NCBI GenBank assembly: GCA_027314515.1
Contig: DAHVAR010000204.1
Span: forward strand, 1 to 49,633
Source of the DNA: Actinomycetota bacterium
Lineage (GTDB): Bacteria; Actinomycetota; Actinomycetes; Streptosporangiales; Streptosporangiaceae
Direction of reading: 5' to 3'
DNA: 49,633 nt
A program made the position numbers and the translations under genes. The notes under the pieces were generated by a model that saw only the letters and a program-made list of their open reading frames with translations, did no database searches and was not told the origin of the DNA. Positions 40,771-49,327 of the stretch are shown piece by piece. Numbering within the stretch: the first letter of the stretch is position 1; every line of letters begins with the position of its first letter.

Positions 40771-41354
40771 GGCACGTCCTCGGGCAGCTGGGACTCGACA
40801 ACCCACCGCCCCGCCACCAGGTCGAGGCGCGTGACGAGGTTGGCATGCTGGACGCCAGCCGAGCCCGGCACAGCCCGTCCGGTCGCCGCGTTCTCCAGCC
40901 CCATGCCGCTGGTGTCATCGCAGTCGTGCACAAACGCTCGCGTGCCGTCAATGCGCACGCCGAGGATGTGCAGAACGTCATTCCCGTAGAAGCGGTCGCC
41001 CCTAGCCCAGATCGCGCTGACGGCCTGAACCAGGCCGCCGATGCGGCTGGCGGCCAGATACGGCCGCAGCAGCCGGCGTGCCACGGCATCGCTGCGGGAC
41101 TGCTCGGCGCGGCCGAGCGCCGCGGTATATCCCGCCAGTGCGGCCACCACCTGCTGCCGCAGCGTCATCCCGGCCGGCTGGCCCAGCCCGGCGAGGGTGG
41201 CCGCCGGCGTCGAGGCTGCGGCTTTCGCGGGAAGCTCTACCCTGGGGACCCCGCCGGAGCAGGCGGTCAGGAGCGGCACCGCGCAGAAGGCCACCACCAC
41301 TGCGGGAACGCGCCCTTGCCACATGGCGCTGTGCCATGGACGAGATATCGTCAT
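40758..41354 (-). CDS. Lipoprotein, first gene of upstream Tad operon
   Basis: A 198-residue lipoprotein. The signal sequence ends in a lipobox (FCAVPLLTAC, Cys at about 32). The mature part has an alpha-beta domain with QQVVAALAGYTAALGRAEQSRSDAVARRLLRPYL and ends DLVAGRWVVESQLPEDVPC, reminiscent of NTF2-like accessory domains but not assigned. GGAGG lies 5 bases before the ATG at 41354. Its promoter carries the SARP-type repeat array. Confidence 0.75.
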   Translation of the reverse strand: MTISRPWHSAMWQGRVPAVVVAFCAVPLLTACSGGVPRVELPAKAAASTPAATLAGLGQPAGMTLRQQVVAALAGYTAALGRAEQSRSDAVARRLLRPYLAASRIGGLVQAVSAIWARGDRFYGNDVLHILGVRIDGTRAFVHDCDDTSGMGLENAATGRAVPGSAGVQHANLVTRLDLVAGRWVVESQLPEDVPCAP

Positions 41355-41431
41355 CACGGCCTCCAGAACGTCGGCTTGCCCGGCAGCGCCGGCTGAGCAG
41401 CCCACTCGCTTGCCAGCCAGCGTTCTCGACC

Positions 41432-41474
41432 ATAAGACGAGAGGCGTAAGCGCCCGGTTAGCGCGGCGTTAGCC
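41432..41474 (-). promoter_or_regulatory. SARP-type operator and promoter of upstream Tad operon
   Basis: Three heptamers with an 11-bp period are read on the plus strand as GTAAGCG (41446), GTTAGCG (41457) and GTTAGCC (41468), with 4-base spacers. On the minus strand they read GGCTAAC, CGCTAAC, CGCTTAC, and 8 bases later lies a possible -10 TCTTAT (41437-41432). Transcription would begin near 41425, about 70 bases before the lipoprotein ATG. The layout equals that at 35524-35566. Confidence 0.78.
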
Positions 41475-41862
41475 TGGGGCTGAAGCCGGGCTGACCCGAA
41501 AGTGGGACCTCAGCCGGGCGCGCGGCAGCGCCCGGCGGCGCGCCTGCGCTGCCGGGTTCGGGTTGAGTGTTCTGGCGGCCTACCCGGTTGTGGCCGGGAC
41601 TTCGCCGGTGGCCCGCGGGCTCGAAGCACCATTCAGCGGCCCTGAAGGTAAGGCTCCCGGCGTCAGACTCATTTACGGGGTCCAGCCCGCCAAGCAGCAA
41701 CGACGTCAGCGGACGACTGCGGCAACAGTCTCCCAGCAAACCCCGCGCCCGTGCGCGCGGCTCCGGCCCGAAACCGGCCAGCAACACCCGGCCACCAGGG
41801 CGGCAGCGCCCGGCGCAGCCGGTGACCGCGCGGCAGCCCCGGCAATTTTCACACCGAAACGG
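41475..41862. other. Intergenic stretch between SARP gene and Tad operon
   Basis: Open frames exist on both strands (for example a Cys/Arg-rich minus-strand frame from 41868 to 41458), but none has a ribosome site or a recognisable domain. I see no RNA gene. The right border carries the SARP terminator hairpin. Confidence 0.4.
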
Positions 41863-41887
41863 CGTCACCCCGCCGGGGGGGGTGACG
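41863..41887 (-). terminator. Hairpin after SARP gene
   Basis: CGTCACCCC at 41863-41871 and GGGGTGACG at 41879-41887 pair perfectly over 9 bp around a 7-base loop. The hairpin begins 5 bases past the SARP stop codon. There is no U-tract; the role as a terminator is inferred from position. Confidence 0.65.
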
Positions 41888-41891
41888 ACTG

Positions 41892-42659
41892 TTAGGTGAG
41901 CAGCGCGGACCGGAACATCAAATCCGGGCTGTCAGCGAGGATCTGGCTGAGCAGCGCCTGCGCCTCCGGGCCCGGATCCTGGCCGAACTCGCGAGCGGTC
42001 AGCCCGCGCAGTCTGGTGTAGGCAGCGAGCGCCGCCGACTTCTGGCCGCACCGGTACAGCGCGAGCATCAGCTGCACATGCGGATGTTCAGGCATCGGAT
42101 CAGCCGCGATGAGCTCGCGGACCTGGGCGAGAACCCCATGGTGCTGGCCTAGCCGCAGTCGCGCGTCGATCAGCCACTCGCGCACTTCCCGGCGCTGCTC
42201 GAGCAGCGCGGTGGCGATCGTCTGCATCCGCGGCGTGTCTGGCACGTCGCAAAGCGGTGGATCACGCCACAGGCTGCAGGCTCGCTCGAGCAACTGAGCT
42301 GCGTCCGCTGCGTCGCCGTCGTCCAGGGCGGCCCGGCCCTGCGCGGCGAAGCTGCGGAAGCTGGCCGCGTCGAACTCGCCGGGTGCGACGATCAGCTGAT
42401 AGCCCGAATTGTGCGTTACCAGCCGGTCGTGGCCGCCAAGCGCCCGGCGTACGTCGCGCATCCTGACCCGAAGCGCCGTCTCAGCGTCTGCGGGCGGGTG
42501 ATCGCCCCAGAGCGCGTCAATCAGCAGGCTCCTGGCCGGCGGCTGCACCGGGTGCAGCAGCAGCACTGCCAGCGTGGCGCGCTGCGACGGCCGCCCGAGT
42601 ACGAGCGTCGTGCCATCGTCAGCCTCGACCAGTAACGGCCCGAGGACGCAGAAACGCAT
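41892..42659 (-). CDS. SARP-family transcriptional activator
   Basis: A 255-residue SARP. The winged helix starts at once (MRFCVLGPLLVEADDG, then LARSLLIDALWGDHPPADAETALRVRMRDVRRALG), followed by a BTAD domain (FDAASFRSFAAQGRAALDDGDAADAAQLLERACSLWRDPPLCDV, AALAAYTRLRGLTAREFGQDPGPEAQALLSQI). The ATG at 42659 is chosen because AAGGAA precedes it by 7 bases and the fold begins there, although the frame is open to 42734. It lies directly upstream of a Tad operon that has SARP-type repeats, so it is the first candidate for their activator. Confidence 0.9.
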   Translation of the reverse strand: MRFCVLGPLLVEADDGTTLVLGRPSQRATLAVLLLHPVQPPARSLLIDALWGDHPPADAETALRVRMRDVRRALGGHDRLVTHNSGYQLIVAPGEFDAASFRSFAAQGRAALDDGDAADAAQLLERACSLWRDPPLCDVPDTPRMQTIATALLEQRREVREWLIDARLRLGQHHGVLAQVRELIAADPMPEHPHVQLMLALYRCGQKSAALAAYTRLRGLTAREFGQDPGPEAQALLSQILADSPDLMFRSALLT

Positions 42660-42870
42660 AGCGATTCCTTGGGGAGCGGCAAGCAGCCGATGCCGAAAGT
42701 CCGCGATTGCACCAGCGCCCTGCTTCGCCAGCATGTCGCAGATTGGTATTCGTACCCGGATTCAAGGCTCAGCGCATGCCGAAACATCCCGACGCAGTCG
42801 GCACATGACGATCCGTAACACCTGGGCTATCTGCGGGTAACTCTGACCAGGCTCACCGAGCCGACAGCGG

Positions 42871-43773
42871 TCACCCTGACCCTGGAGCCAGCGTCACCGC
42901 GAATAGATCGCCGGACTCGCCGACCCGCCCGACGACGTCGGCGGCGGTGAAGACGAGGTCTGCGGGGCGGCGGCAGGCAGCCACCTCATCCCAGCTGACC
43001 GGCGTCGAGACGGTCGGCGCTGACCTGGCACGAAGCGAGTAAGGGGCCACGGTGGTCTTCGCGGCGTTGTTCTGGCTCCAGTCGATCAGCACCTTGCCGG
43101 GCCGCAGCGCCTTCGCCATCCGTGACACCACCAGCTCCGGATGCCTTGCCGCCAGTCGCTCAGCCAGGTCCTTCGCCAGGTCGCTGGTCGCCTCCGAGGA
43201 CATCCCCGAAACCGCGGCGTACAACTGCAGGCCCTTGCTGCCGGATGTCTTCGCGGCCGGCCGGAGATGGCGTTCGGCAAGCAGGGGCCGCAGCATGAGC
43301 GCAACCTCGCAGCACTCCACGACGGTGGCCGGCGGTCCCGGATCGAGGTCGAACACCAGCAGGTCGGGCTTGCCGACCGCCGGGTACCGCCACATCGGAG
43401 CGTGCAGTTCAAGCGCAGCCAGGTTAGCGGCCCAGATCAGCGTCGGCAGGTCACCGCCCAGGATGTACTCGACGCTGTCGCGTGACCTGGCCGAGCCGGG
43501 CGAGGTGATCCGTGCGGTCGGCACCCAGTCAGGCCGCCGCGCGGGAGCGTTCTTCTGGAAGAAGAACTCGCCGCTGACTCCATCGGGATACCGCTTGATC
43601 GTCACCGGCCGGGACGCGATGTGCGGCAGCATTGCCGGCGCGATCCGCTGGTAGTAGTCAATCACCTGCGCCTTGGTGAAGCCCGCGTCGGGGTACAGCA
43701 CCTTGTCCAGGTTGGACAGCATGAGCCTGCGTCCCTCGACGTCGACCTGAACTTTCCGCGCGTCAGGGCTCAC
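42871..43773 (-). CDS. LigD-type end-joining polymerase domain protein
   Basis: A 300-residue primase-polymerase equal to the LigD polymerase domain of bacterial non-homologous end joining. The catalytic acids are D142 and D144 (FDLDPG) and D231 (KVLIDWSQN); SGSKGLQLYAAV supplies the conserved HVF-like region. It is encoded separately from the ligase, whose gene overlaps its start by 11 bases. No Ku gene is in the window. It may act with the ligase in filling and joining broken ends. Confidence 0.93.
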   Translation of the reverse strand: MSPDARKVQVDVEGRRLMLSNLDKVLYPDAGFTKAQVIDYYQRIAPAMLPHIASRPVTIKRYPDGVSGEFFFQKNAPARRPDWVPTARITSPGSARSRDSVEYILGGDLPTLIWAANLAALELHAPMWRYPAVGKPDLLVFDLDPGPPATVVECCEVALMLRPLLAERHLRPAAKTSGSKGLQLYAAVSGMSSEATSDLAKDLAERLAARHPELVVSRMAKALRPGKVLIDWSQNNAAKTTVAPYSLRARSAPTVSTPVSWDEVAACRRPADLVFTAADVVGRVGESGDLFAVTLAPGSG

Positions 43774-44749
43774 GGGTCACCTCGGCCGGATCCTTGTCAC
43801 CGCGCAGGCCTCTATAAGACGGCGCCCGCAAGCGGCCGGACCTGGTCCAGTCCGCGAACCTCACCTCGGCCACGAGCACCGGTTCTACCCAGCGCGCGTA
43901 CCGCGCGTCTTCTGGCGGAATGGTCGTGCCGAATGGCGAGGCCGCCCGGCTCAGCGGCTCGAGCCGCTCGCCCAGCATGCGCAGTGTCTGCTGGCTGAAC
44001 CCGGTCCCGACATGGCCGGCGTAGACAAGCCGGTCGTCGTCGTAGACGCCCACCAGCAGCGACCCGATCCAGCCTGCCCGGCCGCCCTCGCCCGGCTTCC
44101 AGCCGCCGATTACGACCTCCTGGCTCCGCACGTTCTTGATCTTCCGCCAGGAGGCGGACCGGCGGCCGGGCTCGTAGCGTGACCGGAGGCGCTTGGCCAT
44201 CACGCCTTCGAGGCCGTGCGCCAGGGAGACTGCCTGCACGTCGGCGCCGCTCTCCCCGGTGAAGGATGGCGGCACCTGCCAGTGGGGCCCGGTCGGGCCG
44301 AGGCCCTCAAGCACCGCGCGACGTTGGGAGTAAGGCAGGTCGAGCAGGGAACGCCCGTTCAGCCAGAGCAGGTCGAAGGCCAGGTAGCTGACTGGCACCT
44401 GGCCGGCGAGCTGCCTCGCCTGCGCGGCCGATGCGATGTTCATCCGCTGCTGCAGCGCCTCGAAATCGGGCCACTCGCCGCCGCCGAATGCCACGATCTC
44501 GCCATCCAGCACCGCCTGCCGCACCCCGGACGCCGTAGCGAGCCCGGCCAGCTCGGGGTAGACATGGGTAATGTCGCGGGTAGTGCGCGAGGTGAGCCTG
44601 ACCTGGCCGTCGGCGACGAACGCCAGCGCGCGCAGGCCGTCCCACTTCATCTCATAGGCCCAGCCGGAGTCGTCCGACGGCAGGGTGCCCGCAGTCGCTA
44701 GCATCGGGCGCAGCCCCGGCGGCGGATCCCGCCATTCCTGGTCTGCCAC
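43763..44749 (-). CDS. ATP-dependent DNA ligase (LigD ligase-domain/LigC type)
   Basis: A 328-residue ligase with the adenylation Lys at about K35 in EMKWDGLRA, LDGEIVAF (motif III region), EGVMAKRLRSRYEPGRRSASWRKIKN (motifs IV-V) and an OB-fold C-terminal domain (LVYAGHVGTGF). The family joins nicks and ends using ATP. The start is a GTG at 44749. Its 3' end overlaps the polymerase gene, so the two are probably translated together as a split LigD without a phosphoesterase domain. Confidence 0.93.
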   Translation of the reverse strand: MADQEWRDPPPGLRPMLATAGTLPSDDSGWAYEMKWDGLRALAFVADGQVRLTSRTTRDITHVYPELAGLATASGVRQAVLDGEIVAFGGGEWPDFEALQQRMNIASAAQARQLAGQVPVSYLAFDLLWLNGRSLLDLPYSQRRAVLEGLGPTGPHWQVPPSFTGESGADVQAVSLAHGLEGVMAKRLRSRYEPGRRSASWRKIKNVRSQEVVIGGWKPGEGGRAGWIGSLLVGVYDDDRLVYAGHVGTGFSQQTLRMLGERLEPLSRAASPFGTTIPPEDARYARWVEPVLVAEVRFADWTRSGRLRAPSYRGLRGDKDPAEVTREP

Positions 44750-44799
44750 AACACGATCATCTACCCGCCGTGGGCCAGTCTCAGCAGCCTGGCCGAGCG

Positions 44800-45321
44800 C
44801 TAGCCCATCGTCTTAGCGCCGTCTATCGCTTCCCGGATGATGTCCGCGTGGCCAGCATGCTGAGCAGTCTCCGCGATGACGTGGAGCAGCACCTGCCGCG
44901 CCGACCAGCTGGCACCTGGCTCGTACCACGGCGCTTCCGGTAGCGGCTGGGCCGCGTCAAGGTCGGGCAGCGTGGCGAGCAGCTCGTCCGTGTGGCTCGC
45001 CACCGCTTCATAACTGTCGAGCAAGCCCGCCAGCGTCTCGCCCGGCAGCATCCGGAAACTGCCAACATGCGCCTGGACCACGGCTTGGTCGTCCCACCGC
45101 GCCATCGCCGCTGGCCCCTCGACGATGAACCTCGCCCACCGGCGCTCGACGGCAGTGACGTGCTTGATGATGCCGCCGAGACACAACTCGCTGATGGTTG
45201 CCCGCCTGGCGGCCTGTTCGTCCGTCATATCCCTGGTCGTGAACCGCAGGAAATACCGGTGCTTGGCCAGCGTCTGCGCAAGGTCGGCTCGTTCGCCCGT
45301 CAGCATCTGGTTTGCCCTCAT
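44800..45321 (-). CDS. DinB-family (DUF664-like) protein
   Basis: A 173-residue four-helix DinB-like protein, a fold shared with mycothiol-dependent enzymes. The N-terminal helix (LAQTLAKHRYFLRFTTRDMTDEQ), ELCLGGIIKHVTAVERRW and the C-terminal ARQVLLHVIAETAQHAGHADIIREAIDG carry the three His that usually bind a metal. The ATG at 45321 is chosen because GGAGG lies 4 bases upstream, although the frame is open to 45486. Function is unknown. Confidence 0.87.
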   Translation of the reverse strand: MRANQMLTGERADLAQTLAKHRYFLRFTTRDMTDEQAARRATISELCLGGIIKHVTAVERRWARFIVEGPAAMARWDDQAVVQAHVGSFRMLPGETLAGLLDSYEAVASHTDELLATLPDLDAAQPLPEAPWYEPGASWSARQVLLHVIAETAQHAGHADIIREAIDGAKTMG

Positions 45322-45565
45322 CAGACCTCCTGGACTACCCCGGCCTCCTTCATCGACCGAGCCAGGGATCACGTTAGCTGCGGGGTATGACAGTGTCGGC
45401 GGCCGCGCTCGGGCTTGATGGCGCGTTTGATGGCGTGCCGGGCATCGGGCATAACCGGCGCGAAATAGCACAAATCTACGATGCACAGGCGGCCTGCCGG
45501 ACGGCAGCGGCGATCGTTATCCCAGTAATCAAACAGGCAGGTCGGCTGGTTGCCGGAAGGACCTC

Positions 45566-46555
45566 ATGGCGCTGCCGGATTTCTTCCTTGCGGGTGCGCC
45601 GAAGGCGGGTACGACGGCCTTGCACGCGGCGCTCACCCGCCATCCGGAGCTGTACCTGTCGGCCGTGAAGGAACCAAAGTTCTTCCTGACCGACGGCCCG
45701 CCCCCGCTGCAAGGCGGGCCGGGGGACGCCAAGACCTACCGCGAGCATGTCTGGCGGCGGACCGACTACGAGGCATTGTTCGATCCCGCGCCTGCGGGTG
45801 CGCTACGCGGCGAGTCGACCCCGTTCTACCTGTACCGGGCCGATGCGCAGCAGCGGATAAGGACGCTCATCCCAGATGCCCGGCTGATCGTCGTGCTGCG
45901 TGACCCGATCGAGCGAGCTCACTCGAACTGGGCGCACCTGTGGTCGGCGGGCCTTGACCCGGTCGGCGACTTCGTCGCGGCATGCGCCGCCGAAGAACAG
46001 CGGATCGCCGCGGGCTGGGCGGACTTCTGGCATTACAGGCGGCTCGGGCTGTACGGGGAGCAGCTCACGCACCTGTGCTCGGTGTTCCCGCCCGGCCAGG
46101 TAATGGTCTTCAGATACCGGGATCTAGTCAGCGATCCGGCAAAGACACTGAGCCGGATCTGCGCGTTCCTGGGCGTGGCGACTGGACTGGTGACCGACAT
46201 TCCGCCGGAGAACGTCACCGCCCACCCGGAGCACAGCCGGCGGCACCGGACTCTGTCGAGGATCGTGCGGTCGTGCTCGGCCGTCACCGCCCGGCTGCCC
46301 GGCCAGGCGCCCAAAGCCATGATTGACCTGCTGGAGCGCAGCCTGCAGGACGGCGCCTTGCCCCGGCGACCACTGACCTGGGAGCAGCGGCAGTCGCTGA
46401 TCCCTTACTTCGAGCCAGATATCCGGCTGCTCAGCGACCTCACTGGCCGCGACTTCGGCGACTGGGTTCGGCCAAGGGACGACTCCGGCGGCCTGGTGGG
46501 TGCCAGGCCGATGGGCCAGCGGCAGGCGCGCAACGGGCGCGCACGCGACTTGTAG
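45566..46555 (+). CDS. PAPS-dependent sulfotransferase
   Basis: A 329-residue sulfotransferase. The 5'-phosphosulfate loop is FLAGAPKAGTTALHAAL at the N-terminus and the 3'-phosphate site is IVVLRDPIERAHSNWAHLW. A catalytic acid/His role may lie in KEPKFFLT. Such enzymes transfer sulfate from PAPS to alcohols or amines on lipids or polysaccharides. GGAAGG lies 5 bases before the ATG. It converges on the beta-propeller gene; no PAPS synthesis gene is nearby and the acceptor is unknown. Confidence 0.9.
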   Translation: MALPDFFLAGAPKAGTTALHAALTRHPELYLSAVKEPKFFLTDGPPPLQGGPGDAKTYREHVWRRTDYEALFDPAPAGALRGESTPFYLYRADAQQRIRTLIPDARLIVVLRDPIERAHSNWAHLWSAGLDPVGDFVAACAAEEQRIAAGWADFWHYRRLGLYGEQLTHLCSVFPPGQVMVFRYRDLVSDPAKTLSRICAFLGVATGLVTDIPPENVTAHPEHSRRHRTLSRIVRSCSAVTARLPGQAPKAMIDLLERSLQDGALPRRPLTWEQRQSLIPYFEPDIRLLSDLTGRDFGDWVRPRDDSGGLVGARPMGQRQARNGRARDL

Positions 46556-46575
46556 CCGGGTCCGCTGGCCGCACG

Positions 46576-47496
46576 TCAGCGCAACTCGGTGCGCAGCTCG
46601 GTGCGCAGCTCGTGCAGACCGTCTGGCCTGGTGATCTCGTAGTACAGACGCTGATGGCCGGTGCCTAGGTCGACGATGTCCAGGTAGCGCAATCCCCCGC
46701 CACCGGGTGCCTGAGCCACCGGGTCCGAGCCGATCGCGGTCAGGCTGCCTGGCAAAGTACCGGCCGCCAGCCCGGTCCGTTCCTCGAAGTTCTCCGCGGC
46801 GCTCGCCCTGCCGTCGTAGTACGCCACCACGCCGTCGGGCGTGAACCGTACCGCCGAGACCCGGACACCACGGGCGTCCCATTCGCCGGGCCGCGGACTG
46901 AGCGCCGTACCGTGCCAGGTCCAGGAGACCCCGTCTGCACTCGTCGCGTAGTCCGTGGTCATCTGGTCGGCACTGGCGGGATCAGCGAGCGGGTGCACCG
47001 ACGCCCACAAGTGCCACGTTCCGGCCTGGCTCACGATGACGGGATCCTTGACCGCCGAGCGGGAATCTCCCGGCAGAACCACCTTGCGCAGTTCGGGATC
47101 GAAAGCCGCTGGCATGGCGGCCTCGATGAGCTCGACCCGCCAGTGCTTGGTTCCCCGGGTCGCGCAGCTCAGGTACAGCCGCCAGAGTCCATCCCCGGTG
47201 CGCACAAGTGCCGGGCGCTCCAGTGACTCGGCGTCCATCTCCGTGCTGGTGATCATGCCGATGGTCTTGAAGCGGACACCGTCGGCCGAGCGGGCAATCG
47301 CCACCGCGTAGCCACGGCCCTGGTCCGCCGGCCTGCGGAGGCGGTAGGCGAGCACGATCCCGTCGGCATCCGCGACAGCGCTCGGCGCACCGACCCAGGT
47401 TCCGGCCTCGGTGCCGGGCGGATCGATGGCGACCTCCGAAGCGCCGGGGGAAGGGACGTGCTCAGCGAGCGGGAGCCGGGGTTCTTCGATGATCAC
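46576..47496 (-). CDS. Glycosidase-like five-bladed beta-propeller protein
   Basis: About 306 residues. The sequence has blade-type repeats with Asp/Glu-rich turns: WVGAPSAVADADGIVLAYRLRRP, AIARSADGVRFKTIG, ERPALVRTGDGLWRLYLSC, VKDPVIVSQAGTWHLWAS, ATSADGVSWTWHG. This suggests the GH32/GH43/GH130-like propeller fold, with possible catalytic acids in D-P-V and E-R-P contexts. No signal peptide is visible. The start is uncertain: the GTG at 47496 precedes the first strand, while the frame is open to a GTG at 47586. The C-terminus has short LRTE repeats. Confidence 0.65.
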   Translation of the reverse strand: MIIEEPRLPLAEHVPSPGASEVAIDPPGTEAGTWVGAPSAVADADGIVLAYRLRRPADQGRGYAVAIARSADGVRFKTIGMITSTEMDAESLERPALVRTGDGLWRLYLSCATRGTKHWRVELIEAAMPAAFDPELRKVVLPGDSRSAVKDPVIVSQAGTWHLWASVHPLADPASADQMTTDYATSADGVSWTWHGTALSPRPGEWDARGVRVSAVRFTPDGVVAYYDGRASAAENFEERTGLAAGTLPGSLTAIGSDPVAQAPGGGGLRYLDIVDLGTGHQRLYYEITRPDGLHELRTELRTELR

Positions 47497-47631
47497 ATCG
47501 CGAAGAATAGGCGATCTGCCGCGCTGCCCCGACCACTCAGGCAGCAGGCAGCCCCGGCCGACCTCGCAGCTCACTGGGCCTGCCACCGGCCGAGTCGGCA
47601 GACCTGCAACCGGCCAGCTGACCTGCCCGCG

Positions 47632-49188
47632 TCAGCTGACCTGCGCGGTCCGGCCTGCCCAGTAGGGCGCCCGCAGCTGCCGCTTGAGGATCTTGCCAGA
47701 GCCGGTACGCGGCAGCTCTGTGACGAAGTCCACCGAGCGCGGAACCTTATAGCCGGCTAGGTACTGCTTCCCGAACGCCTTGATTTCCTCACCTGTCAGC
47801 GAGGCATCGGGCGCGAGTACCACGGTGGCGTGCACGATCTCGCCCCACTCCGCGGACGGGATGCCGAAAACCGCCACGTCGTAGATCGACGGGTGCTGCT
47901 CGAGCGCCGCCTCGATCTCCGCCGGGTAGATGTTCATGCCACCGGAAATGATCATGTCACTCTTGCGGTCGCAGATGTACAGGTAGCCCTCGTCATCCCA
48001 GTACGCGATGTCACCCACAGTGTGGAAGTCGCCCCGGCTTGCCGCGTCGTAGCTATCCTTCTGCTTGTAGTACTCGTTGAACACGCCCTTCGACCGGACG
48101 TACAGCTCGCCGGAGTTTTCTGGCCCGGTGCCGGTCACGACGTTGCCCTCCGCGTCGAAGAGCACAATCTCGATGAGGGGAGCCGGCTGGCCGCACGAGC
48201 CCGGCTTGCGCATCTGGTCCTCCGGCCTGAGCACGCAGTCGACTCCCAGCTCGGTCGAGCCGTACACCTCCCACAGCGACTCCGGCGGGAAGTCCTTGAC
48301 GTACTGCTGCTTGAGCGCGAAGCTCCACGGCGCCGCGTTGGCAATCATCACTCGCATAGACGACCGGTCGTATTTGGCCTTCACCTCGTCCGGCAGCGCG
48401 CACACCATCCGGATCAGCGCCGGAGCGGAAAAGGTCGACGTGACCCTGTACTTTTCCACCAGCCGGAGCCAGTCCTCTGCATCGAACTTGCGCTGCACCA
48501 CGATGGTCTGGCCGAACAGCAGGCCGATGCCCATGAAGGCGCCGGGCCCGCTGTGGTAGAGCGGCCCCGAGGTGATGTAGATGTCATCCGGCCGGTAGCC
48601 GAGCAGGCTGATAAGCGCCAGGCCGGTCTCCTGGTCGGTGGCGTACCGGACTGCGCCCTTCGGCTTGCCGGTGGTGCCGGACGTGTAGATCATGGTCCCG
48701 CCGGTTCCCACCGCGTCACCGACATCGGGCGGGTCAGCCGGCGCACTGGCGGTGAGTTCCTCGCTGCTCAGCATCCCGGCACCGGGCGCGCCGCCGAATA
48801 CAATGACGTGCCGCAGGGTCGCGAGGTCACCTACCAGCCCCTCGAACAGGTGCGCGTACTCCGCGTCCACATACGCGATCTCGGCGTCCGAATGGCCGAT
48901 CACGTACCTGGCTTCGTCCGCGGTAAGCCGGTAGTTCAGCGGCACGGCCACCACGCCGATCTTCCGGGTGGCGTTGATCACCACTACCACCGGCACCGAG
49001 TTCGGGCCGCACCAGATCACCTTGCCGCCGGGCTTGGCGCCGAGCTCCAGCAGGACATTCCCGAGCCGGTTCGCCGCCGCCTCCAGTTCGGCGTACGTCC
49101 ACTGGACTATGTCACCCTCGCCCTTGTCATCGACGACGGCGAGCTTGTCCGGCTGGCTCTCGGCATAAGCCGTCAGGATGTCTGGCAT
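47632..49188 (-). CDS. Acyl-CoA synthetase (AMP-forming)
   Basis: A 518-residue ANL-superfamily enzyme that activates a carboxylic acid to its acyl-CoA via the adenylate. The P-loop-like motif is MIYTSGTTGKPKGAV, the aromatic/adenine motif VYGSTELG, the hinge YICDRKSDMIISGGMNIYPAEIE, and the C-terminal catalytic Lys lies in PRTGSGKILKRQLR. The ATG at 49188 gives the usual family start (PDILTAYAESQPDKLAVVDD); a GTG at 49260 is an alternative. Chain length or aromatic specificity cannot be read. Confidence 0.92.
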   Translation of the reverse strand: MPDILTAYAESQPDKLAVVDDKGEGDIVQWTYAELEAAANRLGNVLLELGAKPGGKVIWCGPNSVPVVVVINATRKIGVVAVPLNYRLTADEARYVIGHSDAEIAYVDAEYAHLFEGLVGDLATLRHVIVFGGAPGAGMLSSEELTASAPADPPDVGDAVGTGGTMIYTSGTTGKPKGAVRYATDQETGLALISLLGYRPDDIYITSGPLYHSGPGAFMGIGLLFGQTIVVQRKFDAEDWLRLVEKYRVTSTFSAPALIRMVCALPDEVKAKYDRSSMRVMIANAAPWSFALKQQYVKDFPPESLWEVYGSTELGVDCVLRPEDQMRKPGSCGQPAPLIEIVLFDAEGNVVTGTGPENSGELYVRSKGVFNEYYKQKDSYDAASRGDFHTVGDIAYWDDEGYLYICDRKSDMIISGGMNIYPAEIEAALEQHPSIYDVAVFGIPSAEWGEIVHATVVLAPDASLTGEEIKAFGKQYLAGYKVPRSVDFVTELPRTGSGKILKRQLRAPYWAGRTAQVS

Positions 49189-49327
49189 CGCACCTGCTCT
49201 CGTTCTCTCGCGGGCATCGGGCAGCCCGAAGTTCCTCAGGTACACCCTGTACCGAATCACGCTCGGTTGTCACTATCTGCGGCGCCCGGATAGCCACCCG
49301 GCGCGATCGGAGCCTTACCCAGCGCCG

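Noticed and set aside
41458-41868. 136-codon minus-strand Cys/Arg-rich frame between the SARP gene and the Tad operon
   Set aside because: No ribosome site and no recognised domain; its end overlaps the SARP-type repeat array and its start lies in the terminator hairpin.
41863-41887. Hairpin as a riboswitch or attenuator of the SARP gene
   Set aside because: It lies downstream of the SARP stop, so a terminator is the simpler reading.
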